Notes: generated by a model not told the origin, from the sequence alone. DNA of 64,000 bases from Bemisia tabaci (GCF_918797505.1 NC_092796.1:29646098-29710097); one strand, 5' to 3'. Numbered from the stretch's first letter, positions 23,270 to 33,397 are shown. Translations and numbers: made by a program.

Positions 23270-23640
23270 AATTTGCAGGTGTCTGAAATTTGATGAATTT
23301 CGTGTTTAAATGGAAATTACTGAGTGAACTGAGCACGAGGATACCCTTGCTTCATAAATTGAACAATTATTGGAGAAGATATGACAAAGTATAATCTAAT
23401 TTGCTAAAATACATGTGTTTAAATGGGAAATTCCGCTAGATGACGTCACTAAGCGGTGCATTTTCTCACTTTTAAACCTATTTTTTAATATTTCCCATAT
23501 CAGAATTTTTTTTTTTTTTCAAAAAAACTTAGTGAAATCAGCTCTTGAAGCACTTTCAGATGAAGCAATAAAAAATTGCATGCAAATCTCCATTTTAACC
23601 CATTTAAAATGCTCTGTAACTAGTAGTTCCTTAAACTGAA
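23270..23640. mobile_element. Family G dispersed repeat, about 350 bp
   Basis: This block reappears inverted at 32140-32488. Shared strings include GAAATTTGATGAATTTCGTG, AATTGAACAATTATTGGAGA and TGAAATCAGCTCTTGAAGCA. It is non-coding. Its outer edge GAGAATTTGCAGGTG is also found, complemented, at 32896-32910. Confidence 0.75.
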
Positions 23641-23649
23641 ATTACAATA

Positions 23650-24470
23650 AAAACAATGCACATTTGCACACGGTACTATGGAATTAATACATCACGTTAG
23701 ATGGACGTTACGACGGTGATGGTTATCGGGGCCTTCTCTGACAAAGCAAGTCGGCATTAATACCGTTGACCCCCTTTTCACGACCACGGCAATACTGCCT
23801 TTGATTCATTAAACGTTGCTATTACTACTGCTCGACTATGCAAAGCCCCGAAAGTAAACACATCTACAAGCACTAACATACATCAAACAATGCTCGCTCA
23901 CCCCTTTTGATCATGCCGTTATCTAGCGGCAAAACGATTAAACCATCTCGTTTACGCCTCTTGACAGGCTTGCAAAATTGACGCAGAATCGACGAGTTTG
24001 CGAAGAATACACAGGTCGTTTCTGCATAATTTAGGTCGGCTCTACGAGTGCACTAGGGGGCCATGCCCCCTGGCCGCTACGCGGCCCAACCCCCAGAGGG
24101 TGCTTCGCGCTCTCTTACGGTTCGCGTCAACAAAAGAGTGACCAAAAAAAAATTAAAAGGTTATCATACCCGACTCTCATTTGTCCAATCTCCCTCTGGC
24201 CTGGAGCGATTCGACCAATAAGATCGAATGAAAAATCGGCATTTATTTCAAACTGCACGCCAAGACTGAAACAAAACGGAATAGAGCGTTTCGTCACTTT
24301 TGGATAGTCTGTAGGAAAGGAGCATGCCTTCAATTCACTTACCCCTCCTGGCTTGTTGTTACTCATTAGACCTTAAATTTTTCAATTGAGATTGTTGAAA
24401 TTTTTGTCCTCAAAATATGTTTTCTCCGCAAAATAGTATGGACCCAGCACTATGTTACCGCCTTGTTACA
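23650..24470. other. Intergenic, no recognisable feature
   Basis: No exon, array or inverted repeat was seen. A short GC-rich patch (24045-24130) contains CCATGCCCCCTGGCCGCTAC but nothing interpretable. Confidence 0.45.
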
Positions 24471-24823
24471 TACACGGAGGAAAAAAACTTCGTGCGTGGG
24501 ACCCGAAATTTAGGTCATATGGATCTCTGAAGTTTTCGGATTGAGCATCTGAACACTTTAGGTCTAGCTGTCGAGGTTCCCATCACACATCTGAAACTTC
24601 AGTTCTTACATCTGAAGTACTTCAGATTTGAAGATTTACTTCAGATTTGTGAGAACCGAAGTTTTTCGGTTGTGAAAACCGAAGTACTTCAGATGTAAGA
24701 ACTGAAGTTTCAGATGTGTGATCCAAACCTCAGCAGCTGGACTGAAAGTGTTCAGATGCTTAAGTCGAAAACTTCAAATGACCTAAACTTCGGGTCCCAC
24801 GCACGATGTTTTTTCTCCGTGTA
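24471..24823. mobile_element. 353-bp fold-back element (family F)
   Basis: TACACGGAGGAAAAAAACTT and CGTGCGTGGGACCCGAA at the left pair with TTCGGGTCCCACGCACG and TTTTTTCTCCGTGTA at the right. Pairing continues inside: CACACATCTGAAACTTCAG with CTGAAGTTTCAGATGTGTG. The loop region repeats the motif ACTTCAGAT many times. The flanking TA at both ends is possible target sequence. A left-half copy is at 43948-44060. Confidence 0.88.
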
Positions 24824-24859
24824 CAATTCGGGCCACGTTTTTAGTGTTTTTGCTTACTC

Positions 24860-25400
24860 TCGCGATAGACCCATCGACAGATTCGTATTCACGGCGACGT
24901 TTGCGTCTCATCGGAGGTGCGCTCCGAAGACGGGAACCCTTATCTCCGGGTCTAATTGAGCCACTTTCCTCCCGGAGCGGCATCGCCCGACGCGCTCGCC
25001 GGAAACGAGGAAAAGCGCGCGAGCTTTCTTCCGCCGCGCCGCGGCGCGGAGGATGTCATTTGCGTGAGGAGCAGGAGCTCTCTATTCTGTAGTGTTGACA
25101 TCGATTCCAATCATGCGGGTACCGCTAGCTCGCTGCAGAATTTAAATTGAGGCATTATCCGCCGCTGCGCCGAGCTGCGAGAGGCTGTTTTTGTGCCCGG
25201 AAAGCGGCGGGCGGCGGTTCGCCGAAACAAATGCGAGCTCGGTAAACAAGAGTCTGCAAACTCATCTTGTTCGTGGCCACGGTTCAGGTGCGTCAACTTT
25301 GCGCGTTTAATTACGAGCCACCCCCGAATCGGGGCCGAGATTTGCGGTTCGCCGGGTCCCGTATGACTTCCCGATCGCCCCCTTCTTCCACCCCCCCCCC
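24860..25400. other. GC-rich, CpG-dense island in intergenic DNA
   Basis: High G+C and CpG (for example CGCCGCGCCGCGGCGCGGAG near 25030) with short open frames on both strands but no recognisable protein. It ends in a C run near 25389-25404. By its composition it may be a promoter or an alternative upstream start of the transporter gene 8 kb downstream; this is inference. Confidence 0.4.
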
Positions 25401-25538
25401 CCCCGGCCCCGGTCGCGTATGAGTGCTCGTGAAACTTTGAAAAAGGGAGCGTTCATTACTTACGCAACGCACTTTTCGGCATTTTTGACGTCTCCTCCCT
25501 CCTCGTAACGCATCATTATGTAGCCCTGGACTCTCTTA

Positions 25539-25767
25539 CACTAGAAAAAAAAAACACATTGGATCTAGAGTCCAGACTCTTGAGAACATTGACTAGAATA
25601 AGGACTCTTGATTCAATCAAATTTAAGCTTAAATCAAAAGGAAATCCGCTCAAATTGAGAGGCCTGGTTCTTGATTTAAGCTTAAATCTGATTGAATCAA
25701 GAGTATTGTTTCTTGTCGATGTTTTTAAGAGTCTGGACTCTAGATCCAAGGTGTTTTTTTCCCAGTG
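25539..25767. mobile_element. Family A palindromic MITE, 229 bp
   Basis: CACTAGAAAAAAAAAACACA and ATTGGATCTAGAGTCCAGAC at the left mirror GTCTGGACTCTAGATCCAAG and the TTTTTTTCCCAGTG end. The whole element is one palindrome with centre near 25652, so both strands translate to nearly the same LESRLL...TLDSI peptide; this is an effect of symmetry, not a gene. Confidence 0.92.
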
Positions 25768-26011
25768 TAATACGTTGTCTCCCGTACAAAGGAACGTAAG
25801 GAACTGTCCAAGGTTGCTAAATTGACTCAAACAAATAATTAATTTCACAGAAATCCACCTGAGCAATGTATCCAACATTTTTCTGATTTCGCATGAAATC
25901 TGAGGAAAAATCAGTGATAATATCAGTTAGAAACGCTCGATTCTCCTGGTTAACATGCAATTTGTGAGGGAAAATTTGGCAACCTCAAATTGGAGTTACG
26001 TTCTTTCGTGA
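25768..26011. mobile_element. Family H MITE
   Basis: GTTGTCTCCCGTACAAAGGA then ACGTAAGGAAC at the left is matched by GTTACGTTCTTTCGTGAGGG then AGACGAC at the right. Family copies lie at 34093-34342 and around the palindrome at 7631-8460. It directly abuts the family A copy. Confidence 0.7.
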
Positions 26012-26527
26012 GGGAGACGACGAATAAAGATGCAAGGCTTGACGCGACTTTCCTTCAGATCCTTTTAATAGGATTGCACGAACAAATTGTATTGCGTTTT
26101 GAGAGCGCCTCACGGGAAAAAATGGATCGCTGAATCAGCAATTAAATTGTTAAAAAATATGCCCGAAATGTTTCAAATGTACATTTTACAATGGTGAGAA
26201 GCTAATTTCACCATAAGGGTGGTTAAATTGGCATTTTTTATTGTAGAATCTACACTACATTCATACATGTAGGACTATTCTTTTAACTACAAAACTGTTA
26301 GATCAGCAATATCATTTTTTTCCGTGTTGGTATGTTATGTTTGCAGTATGTTTGCGCAGCATGCTGTTGAATTCCACCTGACATAAACACGACAAAGCAG
26401 CGAGAAGACATAGCCGACGAATCACGTTACGCCATTTACCCCATGTCATCTATGTTCGCCCGACGAGCACAAAATTTCGTTAATCAGCCTGCAGACTGAC
26501 ATAATTTTTCCTCTATTTTTTTATGTA

Positions 26528-26686
26528 CAGGGTGTTCCAAAAGTCCAGTACCCTCCCCCTCTAACTTTTGAACGGTTCGAGATAGAAAAATGAAACTTTG
26601 GGAATGTTCCTATCTCAAAGGGGACCATCTTTTTTTTTGGGGGGGGGGAGGGGTCAACATTTTGGCTGGACTTTTGGAACACCCTG
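26528..26686. mobile_element. 159-bp MITE with CAGGGTGTTCC ends
   Basis: CAGGGTGTTCCAAAAGTCCA at the left and TGGACTTTTGGAACACCCTG at the right are a perfect 20-bp terminal inverted repeat. Ends of this form are widespread in arthropod DNA transposons. No clear target duplication was found. A G run lies at about 26640-26648. Confidence 0.85.
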
Positions 26687-26849
26687 AATTTCTCCGAGCA
26701 TAGTCTCCTTCGCTCCGGGGGCCTCAAAGCATCTAAAACTGATGAAATTCCAATCATCACTTCGATTAGCCATTCACTCAAATCCATATGACGTCACCGC
26801 CTCCATCCAAACGAGCATCGGGAAAATAAAATAATCACAAAAATGGAAA

Positions 26850-27140
26850 AAAAAAACCATGCCCCGCGGCGAATCGCCGATTATTACGGCTCTGTGATGC
26901 CGTATGCTGTTTGTGCGTGGTGCCGGGCAGCCCCTCAAAGGGTGTAAAGCTGCACCTGACACCGAGGGGCGACACCTGACGCGTCATGACGTCATCGTGC
27001 TGTTCGACGTAATAGAAGTAAACATCATCGATGCAGGTCATTCACTCGCACCGGGGATGACGGGTGACGGGACAGTGACGCGACGGCAGTGACATGATGA
27101 GCGCCTGCGCGGTTGAGCTTTCAGTCGTCGTCCGCTGCAG
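26850..27140. promoter_or_regulatory. GC-rich patch with CRE-like site; possible regulatory region
   Basis: CpG-rich sequence containing a perfect TGACGTCA (in CGTCATGACGTCATCG, about 26983-26998) and further TGACG half-sites downstream. An arthropod initiator-like TCAGT occurs in GAGCTTTCAGTCGTC near 27119. No gene start could be tied to it. Confidence 0.3.
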
Positions 27141-27460
27141 TGTTGCCACTTTGCTGGATTATACAAATTTACCTCTTTCAATCGGACGTATTTCTATCAA
27201 ACAGAACTATGTGCAGGTGAGAAATATGGGGTATGCTCTAGAAAGCTGGGTAAGGAACAATGTAAAAGTGGACGTGATTCCTTTTGAAGAATTGGAAAAG
27301 CGGGATTTTAAATTCAGCAAACAGAACTATGTGCCAACTGAATGAGGGATTCATGAGCCGCGGGTATGGCACGAGAGCGCTGTGGACAGGGCTCATAAGT
27401 TAATGACCAACAAGGCGAGCTGCACAACGGCATCCTTGACGTCACCGGCGCTTTATTATT

Positions 27461-28523
27461 CTGCCGTGCTAAGGAAAAACGCCGTATGAACCCAGGGCCG
27501 GATTAAGGGGGTGGCCCATGGCGGCAAAATTAGGGGGCGGCAAATTTTGCAATTTTTTTAAATGCAGGCACGGAAAAATCGGATTCAGAAAAAAATTACA
27601 AAGGAGAAAAGGTGACAAAATCATTTCCTGAGAGTTCGATAATTTCTAATTTTGTCGTATTTCCGTGATACAAAAGACTGCGCACCTTTAATTAGTTGAG
27701 TTAAGAGAGAAACCAAACACGTAATTTGGCTTGGAGCGGAGCGGCGCGCCGCAAAGAGAATGATGACGAGGACTTGAAATGAATAGGAGAAGCCCTCGAC
27801 GCGGCGGTCGGCATGTAACACATATTAGCGCCTATGAGACTGCATGAATACTTCACGCATTGCGTCAAATACAGTACGGTCAACAGCGGTCGGCGCGGCG
27901 TGAAACGCACAGTGCCTACAAGACTACATGAATACTTCACGCATTGCGCCAAACACAGTGTGGCCAGCGCGGCACGGTGGCGGAAGTTAAAATTATTAAA
28001 CCATTGATGTTTGTTCTTTCTTAATTTTTTAGTTCATTTCTTACAAATGAAAGGCCTTGTCCCCGCAGAGATAGGTTTACGGAGCTGAACTTTCGCGCGA
28101 AGTTCCGTGAACTTTTGCTAGTAGTGTTGACAGGGCTTACGCTAAAAATGTGTCCAACACGAGTGAACGCGTCTTATGCACCCTGCTCCCTCCGGCATGT
28201 TCAATTGATGGTTTTTATTGATGTTTAAAATGAATGAGAAGAGGGCGGCAAAATACAGGCGGCCCATTGGCGGCAAGTAGGTGAATCCGGCCATGTATGA
28301 ACCTTCAGCCGTTGTCAAATGTTCATCCATAAAACACGAATTCCCTTCAAAATTATGAATATTTTTCTTCCAAGTTTTCAAAGAATATTCTTTGTATTTT
28401 GATCTAAAGTTCCTGAAAATTTCAAGAAAAAATATACATAATTTTCCTCATAAATAAACATTTTATCAAAGGAAATTTGGCAACTCTCGAATGTTCATGC
28501 GGCGTTCTCCCTTAGCACGGCAG
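27461..28523. mobile_element. Family B MITE interrupted by hAT element, TSD TATT
   Basis: CTGCCGTGCTAAGGAAAAAC at the left and CTCCCTTAGCACGGCAG at the right, with TATT on both sides (27457-27460 and 28524-28527). Removing the 803-bp hAT insert and one 8-bp duplication leaves 252 bases, the normal family B length. The element was therefore intact when the hAT element entered. Confidence 0.93.
27493..28295. mobile_element. hAT-type non-autonomous element C2, 803 bp, 8-bp TSD
   Basis: CAGGGCCGGATTAAGGGGGT at the left, GTGAATCCGGCCATG at the right, flanked on both sides by TATGAACC (27485-27492 and 28296-28303), which is family B sequence. The interior has two tandem units marked by AATACTTCACGCATTG, plus blocks shared with C1 and C3 (GAAAGGCCTTGTC, GTAGTGTTGACAGGGCTT). 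Confidence 0.95.
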
Positions 28524-28615
28524 TATTCTCTTTCACTCTCGCGGCCAGAGAACTGACGAGCACACCTCATATTTCTCACCTGCACATAAATCTGTTTGAT
28601 AGATATACGTCCAAT

Positions 28616-29097
28616 CGTTATACAATGTTATTTTTCTCGCGAAAAGATGTCGATGTGGCATCTTTGCAGTCCCTCGTGAGCTATGGGATTAAACCGTCAA
28701 CTATCAGACAGGGGAAGTTGTGAAGTTCTGTGAGGAGGATGAATGTCCTCTAAACGGTCGTAGCCAGAGATTTGAAATTGACAATAACCTTGAAATAAAA
28801 GTACCAGGGGGCCACGCCTCCTGTAGGCCGATTTTTTTAAAATTTAAAGCAGCGCGATAAGACATGGAAATGCAGCATATTGCACGGTTTAAATAGGGCT
28901 TTCTAGGGTAGGGAGGGTAGTCGATCAAAAAATAAAAACGTGAATCGATCGACAAATTATTAAAAAAAATTGTGTCGCTTCGATCGACATAGATGGATTG
29001 AAAAATAAAATTTGAACCGATCGATGTGATTTGATCGACGCTGATTCGGTCATCGATTTGATCAGCCCACCCATGTATTGTTTTTGAATGATACTAT

Positions 29098-29098
<1 letters not shown>
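28616..29098. other. No gene; GATC/ATCGAT-rich patch
   Basis: Mostly featureless. From about 28920 to 29065 the motif GATCGA or ATCGAT recurs many times (ATCGATCGAC, ACCGATCGATG, TCATCGATTTGATC), a low-order local repetition of unknown meaning. Confidence 0.5.

Positions 29099-29129
<31 letters not shown>
29099..29129. repeat. Poly(T) tract, 31 bases
   Basis: Uninterrupted T run followed by AT-rich sequence. It may mark the tail of a reverse-oriented retroposed copy. Confidence 0.9.
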
Positions 29130-29139
<10 letters not shown>

Positions 29140-29463
29140 TTATTTAAATATATCGTAACTACTACAAGTGTTTCTTGTATCTATCTACGTGGCTTAAAAC
29201 TAAAACTTAACAAACTGCATTAATTTTATATGTTAACGTTAGATAATACTATGATTGATACTATGTCTATGTATGATTGCAATCGATAAGGAGTAAATGG
29301 AAAAACGGTGAATAAATTCTACAATTTCCCTCTTGGAACCGTGTCATGTACATCACAACTTACGTAAATGACTTAATCTTCACATTTAGGATAATTAGGG
29401 ATCAAAACTATCGCGGAATGAGTGTCATAGTTGGAATGGTCATCATTTAGTATTCAATACTAT

Positions 29464-29683
29464 TGTGAGAGTGGCCCAGGGACCTGGCACCCTAGGTCTC
29501 CGGCTCTGGCTACCCCCTCCACTTGACTCGGAACCGGTCAAGCCTCGCCCTGCGCATGCGCAGAAGGGATACTACCCCTCTGCCCTCTCGCTGGGGGGTG
29601 CTCCACCGCTGCCCAGTCCCGTGACGTATGGGTTTTTGTCAGCGCCCTCGACTTGGGTGCCAGGTCCCTGGGCCACTCTCACA
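29464..29683. mobile_element. 220-bp GC-rich MITE, 29-bp perfect TIR, TSD CTAT
   Basis: TGTGAGAGTGGCCCAGGGAC continuing CTGGCACCC at the left is exactly complementary to the right end (29655-29683). CTAT lies outside both ends (29460-29463 and 29684-29687). The TGT...ACA ends with a 4-bp duplication are like those described for Ginger-type and other integrase-related DNA transposons. The interior is GC-rich and includes TGCGCATGCGCA. The 74-codon frame across it is not a credible gene. Confidence 0.9.
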
Positions 29684-30113
29684 CTATGAAACAATGTTGC
29701 TGTATCTTTAGCGGGATCAACAATGCGTCATTATTGATATTCTGATCCACCGCGCCGCGCCTCTATCAAAACTGTTCACTTCCAATGCCTACCCCACGGT
29801 CATTGCAATCAGTGCATGAACCTGGGTGAATCATTCTATCCTCCTCATATTAAGTTTCAAGTTTCAAATTTCAAAGTTCCTTGAAGATTTGACTATTCTA
29901 ATTTTAGCAAACTGACTGGTTCAGCTATAACAGCAATATCTTATTTGTAAAAATTAAGGTAAGTCGAGTTGTGAGAAAACATTGAAAACATTGAACCGAA
30001 AAACTTTGAAATTCAATGTGAACCAAATTTTTTCTCTTTACGTTACAAGGCAGTTTACATTTGCCCGTACTCTCAACTTCAACTTGAAGTTTGATTTATC
30101 CTCTCTCCAGAGA

Positions 30114-30376
30114 ATATCGACGGTGAAACTTCCAAACCACGTATTTCGTTTGCGAGGTGTAAAAATCTCATCTCCCATTTTACTTTTTTACATGTGAGCG
30201 AATTATCAACATCATTCCTTGAAGTTTTCACATAATGTTCTTCACTCAGAGAAGAAAACGCATGGCAGTTTTTAAAAATAGCCGTCGAGTAGTTTCTTTC
30301 AAAAAAATAAACCACGAGAGGAAGTCTGCAACGTCGCAAAGCGTGATACGTGGTTTGGGAGTTTCAGCGTCGATAT
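30114..30376. mobile_element. Family D MITE, 263 bp
   Basis: ATATCGACGGTGAAACTTCC at the left and GGGAGTTTCAGCGTCGATAT at the right. The interior is collinear with 3666-3926 (CACGTATTTCGTTTGCGAGG, TCATTCCTTGAAGTTTTCAC, GGAAGTCTGCAACGTCGCAA) but more diverged. Confidence 0.88.
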
Positions 30377-30379
30377 CGC

Positions 30380-30878
30380 TGATGAGCACAGCGTTTTTAC
30401 ATGACTGAGATGCTCAGTAAAGAATGTAGCCCGGTTCTCAGATCACGCTTGAGAGGGAAAGCGTAAGCTTTTAAGTGCGTGCAATGCAAACTTACTTACA
30501 AGAGCAGTTACATAAGTACACTATCGGTCTGCCTCGTCAATTGATCGTTAAGTCGATAATTATTATTGATTGAGCACAGGAGGCGCGCGCCAAGTATTCG
30601 GAGGCTGGGAGGATCTAAAACAGGAAAGAAAAAGAGGCCTCTTGCATGGAAGGGATGTAAATTATTCAATTACGTGAGTCTCAGAGTTGTGGATGATTTA
30701 CTGAAAATCATACGATTTGGCAAAAAGTAATTCGAATTTCCCAGCGTCCACAGATTTGTGGCTGGAAGTGTTGGGTTTTTAACTTTTCACACAGTATCTG
30801 GTGCATATTAAGGCAAGTGCTGAATTTTTCTTCTAGTCACTATAGTGGTACAAAATCAACCGGAGTGGTGCAAAGTAA
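30380..30878. other. Intergenic, no recognisable feature
   Basis: No exon, inverted repeat or family copy was seen in this half-kilobase. Confidence 0.5.
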
Positions 30879-30879
30879 C

Positions 30880-31129
30880 GCCTTGTCTCCACGGAACGTT
30901 TCACGGGTTTTTTCCCAAGTTCGAATTGCAGGAATGTAACTTCTGGGCTTTTTCCCCGTTAAACAGCACAACAAAATCGCTTTTTTTCCTTTAAAGTCGT
31001 TTCCAGGACTCCACAAGGACTCTTAGTTGATCCTGTGATTAGTATTGACCATCTCAATATTTTTTCCAACTTCGCAAGTGAGATTTTTACCTGGGACAAA
31101 TCCCAAGAAACGTCCCGTGGAGACAAGGC
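30880..31129. mobile_element. 250-bp MITE, GCCTTGTCTCCACGG ends (family K)
   Basis: GCCTTGTCTCCACGGAACGT at the left and ACGTCCCGTGGAGACAAGGC at the right form a terminal inverted repeat of about 20 bases with one extra base on one side. The middle is AT-rich and non-coding. Single copy in this window; no clear target duplication. Confidence 0.8.
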
Positions 31130-31334
31130 CTGAGAAAAAGTAACCAAAACCTTGTGTTAATATGGGAAATAAAACACAAGGTAACACAAGCTGCCTTTTT
31201 TTAAAATTATAATCTTCCCTTTGTCAAATCGACTCGAATTGAAGTGACCAAATTTTTGTGTTGAAAATCTGCGACTTCTTTGAAAATTAGTCGGCAGCCG
31301 CCAGAATAGAATCTGGAACACATGGGTGGTATCC

Positions 31335-31380
<46 letters not shown>

Positions 31381-31399
31381 CAGCAGTAGTAGTAGTAGC

Positions 31400-31434
<35 letters not shown>

Positions 31435-31612
31435 TAGTGGTAGTAGTAATAGTAGTAGTAGAAGTAGTAGTAGTACTGTTAGTAGTGTTAGTAGTAGTAG
31501 TGATAGTAGTAGTGGTGTTAGTAATAGTAATGGTAGTAGTAGTAGTAGTAGTAGTAGTAGCAGTAGTAGTAGTAGTAGTAGTAGTATAGTAGTAGTTGTA
31601 GTAGTAGTAGTA
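31335..31612. repeat. Trinucleotide microsatellite (GTA/TAG)n, about 278 bp
   Basis: Almost pure GTA repeats with scattered G, C or A substitutions (such as AGC and GGT units) over about 278 bases. It creates artificial poly-Ser, poly-Val and poly-Tyr open frames on both strands that should not be annotated as genes. Confidence 0.98.
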
Positions 31613-32139
31613 TTAAACGTAGGATTAACGCGCCCTGAAATTGGACTGACTGTAGTGGCATAGTATCTTTCGCATGCGCAGAGTTCTTAGTATGTACATT
31701 CTTAAAAAAATAATGATGATGAAAGAATGAAAGAAGGTATTTACACAAGTTTATTTTTAAGAATAACCATTTCTCTAATATATTGCAAACATTGCGGAGG
31801 TAAGAGAGCAAGAGAAGAAACGTGAAAAAAAAAAAATGAAAGCGACTGCGTGGGGTGATTAGCCTTTCCGCAATTCACATGAATAATCACTTTATTAACT
31901 TGAATTCACCATCAAAGTCCGCAACAGAACAAAAAAATCGGCCGTTTTTTGCGCTCGGCCCCCGATTTCGGCGAAGGCGACAAAGCGTCAGGGTATCTAA
32001 AAACTGCCGCGCTAAGTAAAAACGTCGCATGAGCATTCGAAAGTTGCCAAATTATCTCTTAGAAATTATTTATCTCGGAAGAAAGTTATGAATATTTTTT
32101 TGCATTGTCAGACATTTAAAATCAAATTACGAAGGAAAT

Positions 32140-32910
32140 CCTCTGAAAAACCGGAAAATAAAAATTCAAAAATTTTCCTAAGAATGGAGAATTTGCATAA
32201 AAATTTTGTATTGCTTCATCTGAAATTGCTTCAAGAGCTGATTTCACAGTCTTTTTTACAATTTGTTCCTGATATAGGAAATAGCATAGAAATAGATTTA
32301 AAAGTGAGAAAATGCACCGTCTTGTAACGTCATCTGGCGGCATTTCTCATTTAAAAAAATGTATTTTAGCAGATCAGATCATTTTGTCATGTATTCTCCG
32401 ATAATTGTTCAATTCATGAATCAAGGGTATCCTCGCGTACAGTTCACTCAGTAGTTACCACTTAAACACGAAATTCATCAAATTTCAGACACACGGGAAA
32501 AAACGACATTGGATCTAGAGTCCAGGCTCTTAAAAACATCGACAAGAAAAAATACTCTTGATTCAATCGGATTTTTGCTTAAATCCAGAACCAAGCCTCT
32601 TAATTTGAGCGGGTTTCCTTTTGATTCAAGCAAAAATCCGATTGAATCAAGAGTATTTTTTCTTGTCAATGTTTTCAAGAGTCTAGACTCTAGATCCAAT
32701 GTGTTTTTTTTTTCCAGTGCACGCAATTTTGTTGTGAATGTGTTTGATTTTTTCCCGAGATCAGAAATGTGTGATCAGTGAAATTTTTAATTAGAAATTC
32801 CCTAAATTCTCCTAATTTAAGTGCAATTAGCGCGAGGAAATTTGTCAATATGGAAATGTAGTTACGTTTTTTTGTGAGAACAACGTTTGCACCTGCAAAT
32901 TCTCTATTGG
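32140..32910. mobile_element. Family G repeat, itself interrupted by A and H elements
   Basis: 32140-32488 is the inverted counterpart of 23270-23640. The sequence breaks after TTTCAGACAC, and the missing edge (CACCTGCAAATTCTCTATT) resumes at about 32893. What lies between is a family A copy (32489-32719) and a family H fragment (about 32725-32890). The order of insertion is thus B first, then G, then A/H. Confidence 0.65.
32489..32719. mobile_element. Family A palindromic MITE
   Basis: CATTGGATCTAGAGTCCAGG near the left and GTCTAGACTCTAGATCCAAT then the TTTTTTTTTTCCAGTG end at the right. The central part, AACCAAGCCTCTTAATTTGA, and the flanking AAATCC/GGATTT arms match the other copies. Confidence 0.9.
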
Positions 32911-32979
32911 TGATTTGACGAAGGTAATTTGGCAAGGCTCAATGGCTCATATGTGGTTTTTCCTGAGGACGGCAGAAAA

Positions 32980-33368
32980 GGACAGGATCGTCCGAAAGTC
33001 GGGGGCGACGGGGCTCTGGGAGCCGGTTATCCTTGGCGCCACCACCACGGCCCGGCACCCGAGCGACACCCAGCGACCCAACTATCGCGATGCACGATCC
33101 TCGAGGTCCAGAACCGATCCCGCGGTAGTCCCGTGCCCGTGGCTCCAGGACGCGCTTACGTAACGCAGAGTGCCAAGTGCCGAGCTTTATGTAATAAGAG
33201 GACGCCCCATGCCATTCATTCGCGCCCGGGTCCGGTCGGCGGTTCCTCTGCCCGTCTCACTCCCAGTGTCAATGTCTCCGCGCGGTTAAGTGCCCGAGTG
33301 TCAAGTGTTAAGTGCGAACCCAGTGTCAATTGTGATCTGAGTGCAGGTGTCCGGTTATCGGGGTCAGC
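32980..33368 (+). promoter_or_regulatory. GC-rich promoter and 5' UTR of the Tret1-like gene
   Basis: G+C rises sharply here and falls again after 33420. The 5' leader just before the start codon contains a short repeated phrase (CCCAGTGTCAA, CGAGTGTCAAGTG, CCCAGTGTCAATTG). The start codon context GGTCAGCATGG is good. A transcription start could lie at one of the CAGTGT initiator-like sites near 33265, but I cannot fix it. Confidence 0.5.
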
Positions 33369-33397
33369 ATGGCGCCTCAGGATACGCTCTTCGGCAG
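33369..33397 (+). CDS. Tret1-like sugar transporter, first coding exon
   Basis: ATG at 33369 opens a 29-nt coding exon reading MAPQDTLFG and two bases (AG) of the next codon, followed by the donor GTCAGTC. Exon 54867-54984 begins with the single base needed to complete that codon (AG + C = Ser), so the predicted N-terminus is MAPQDTLFGS then GEKKKEYDD. I chose this start for its good Kozak-like context, the GC-rich leader before it, the strong donor after it and the exact phase match. The weakness is the length: 29 bases carry little information and the intron is 21.5 kb. An alternative upstream first exon or an extra exon in between is possible. The role of the protein is given under the third exon. 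Confidence 0.6.

Larger units (their letters stand above)
27182..28615. mobile_element. Outer shell of a three-level nest: family E-like arms
   Basis: The left arm, TCGGACGTATTTCTATCAAA then CAGAACTATGTGCAGGTGAG, is matched in reverse by CTCACCTGCACATAAATCTG then TTTGATAGATATACGTCCAA at 28574-28614. About 54 bases pair at each end. Between the arms lies a family B element, itself holding a hAT element. A second copy of AAACAGAACTATGTGC is at about 27317. Confidence 0.7.
32004..32975. mobile_element. Family B MITE split by nested insertions, TSD AAAA
   Basis: The left half (from CTGCCGCGCTAAGTAAAAAC) lies at 32004-32135. The right half (CGAAGGTAATTTGGCAAGGC to the end CTGAGGACGGCAG) lies at about 32918-32975. 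AAAA flanks both ends. Between the halves are family G, A and H sequences. This is the second nested stack in the window. Confidence 0.8.

Noticed and set aside
25559..25878. Open frames on both strands with LESRLL...TLDSI peptides (also in the other family A copies)
   Set aside because: They follow from the palindromic symmetry of the MITE; no start context or conserved codon pattern supports a protein.
31322..31811. Poly-Ser, poly-Val and poly-Tyr open frames
   Set aside because: They are readings of the GTA microsatellite in different frames and strands.
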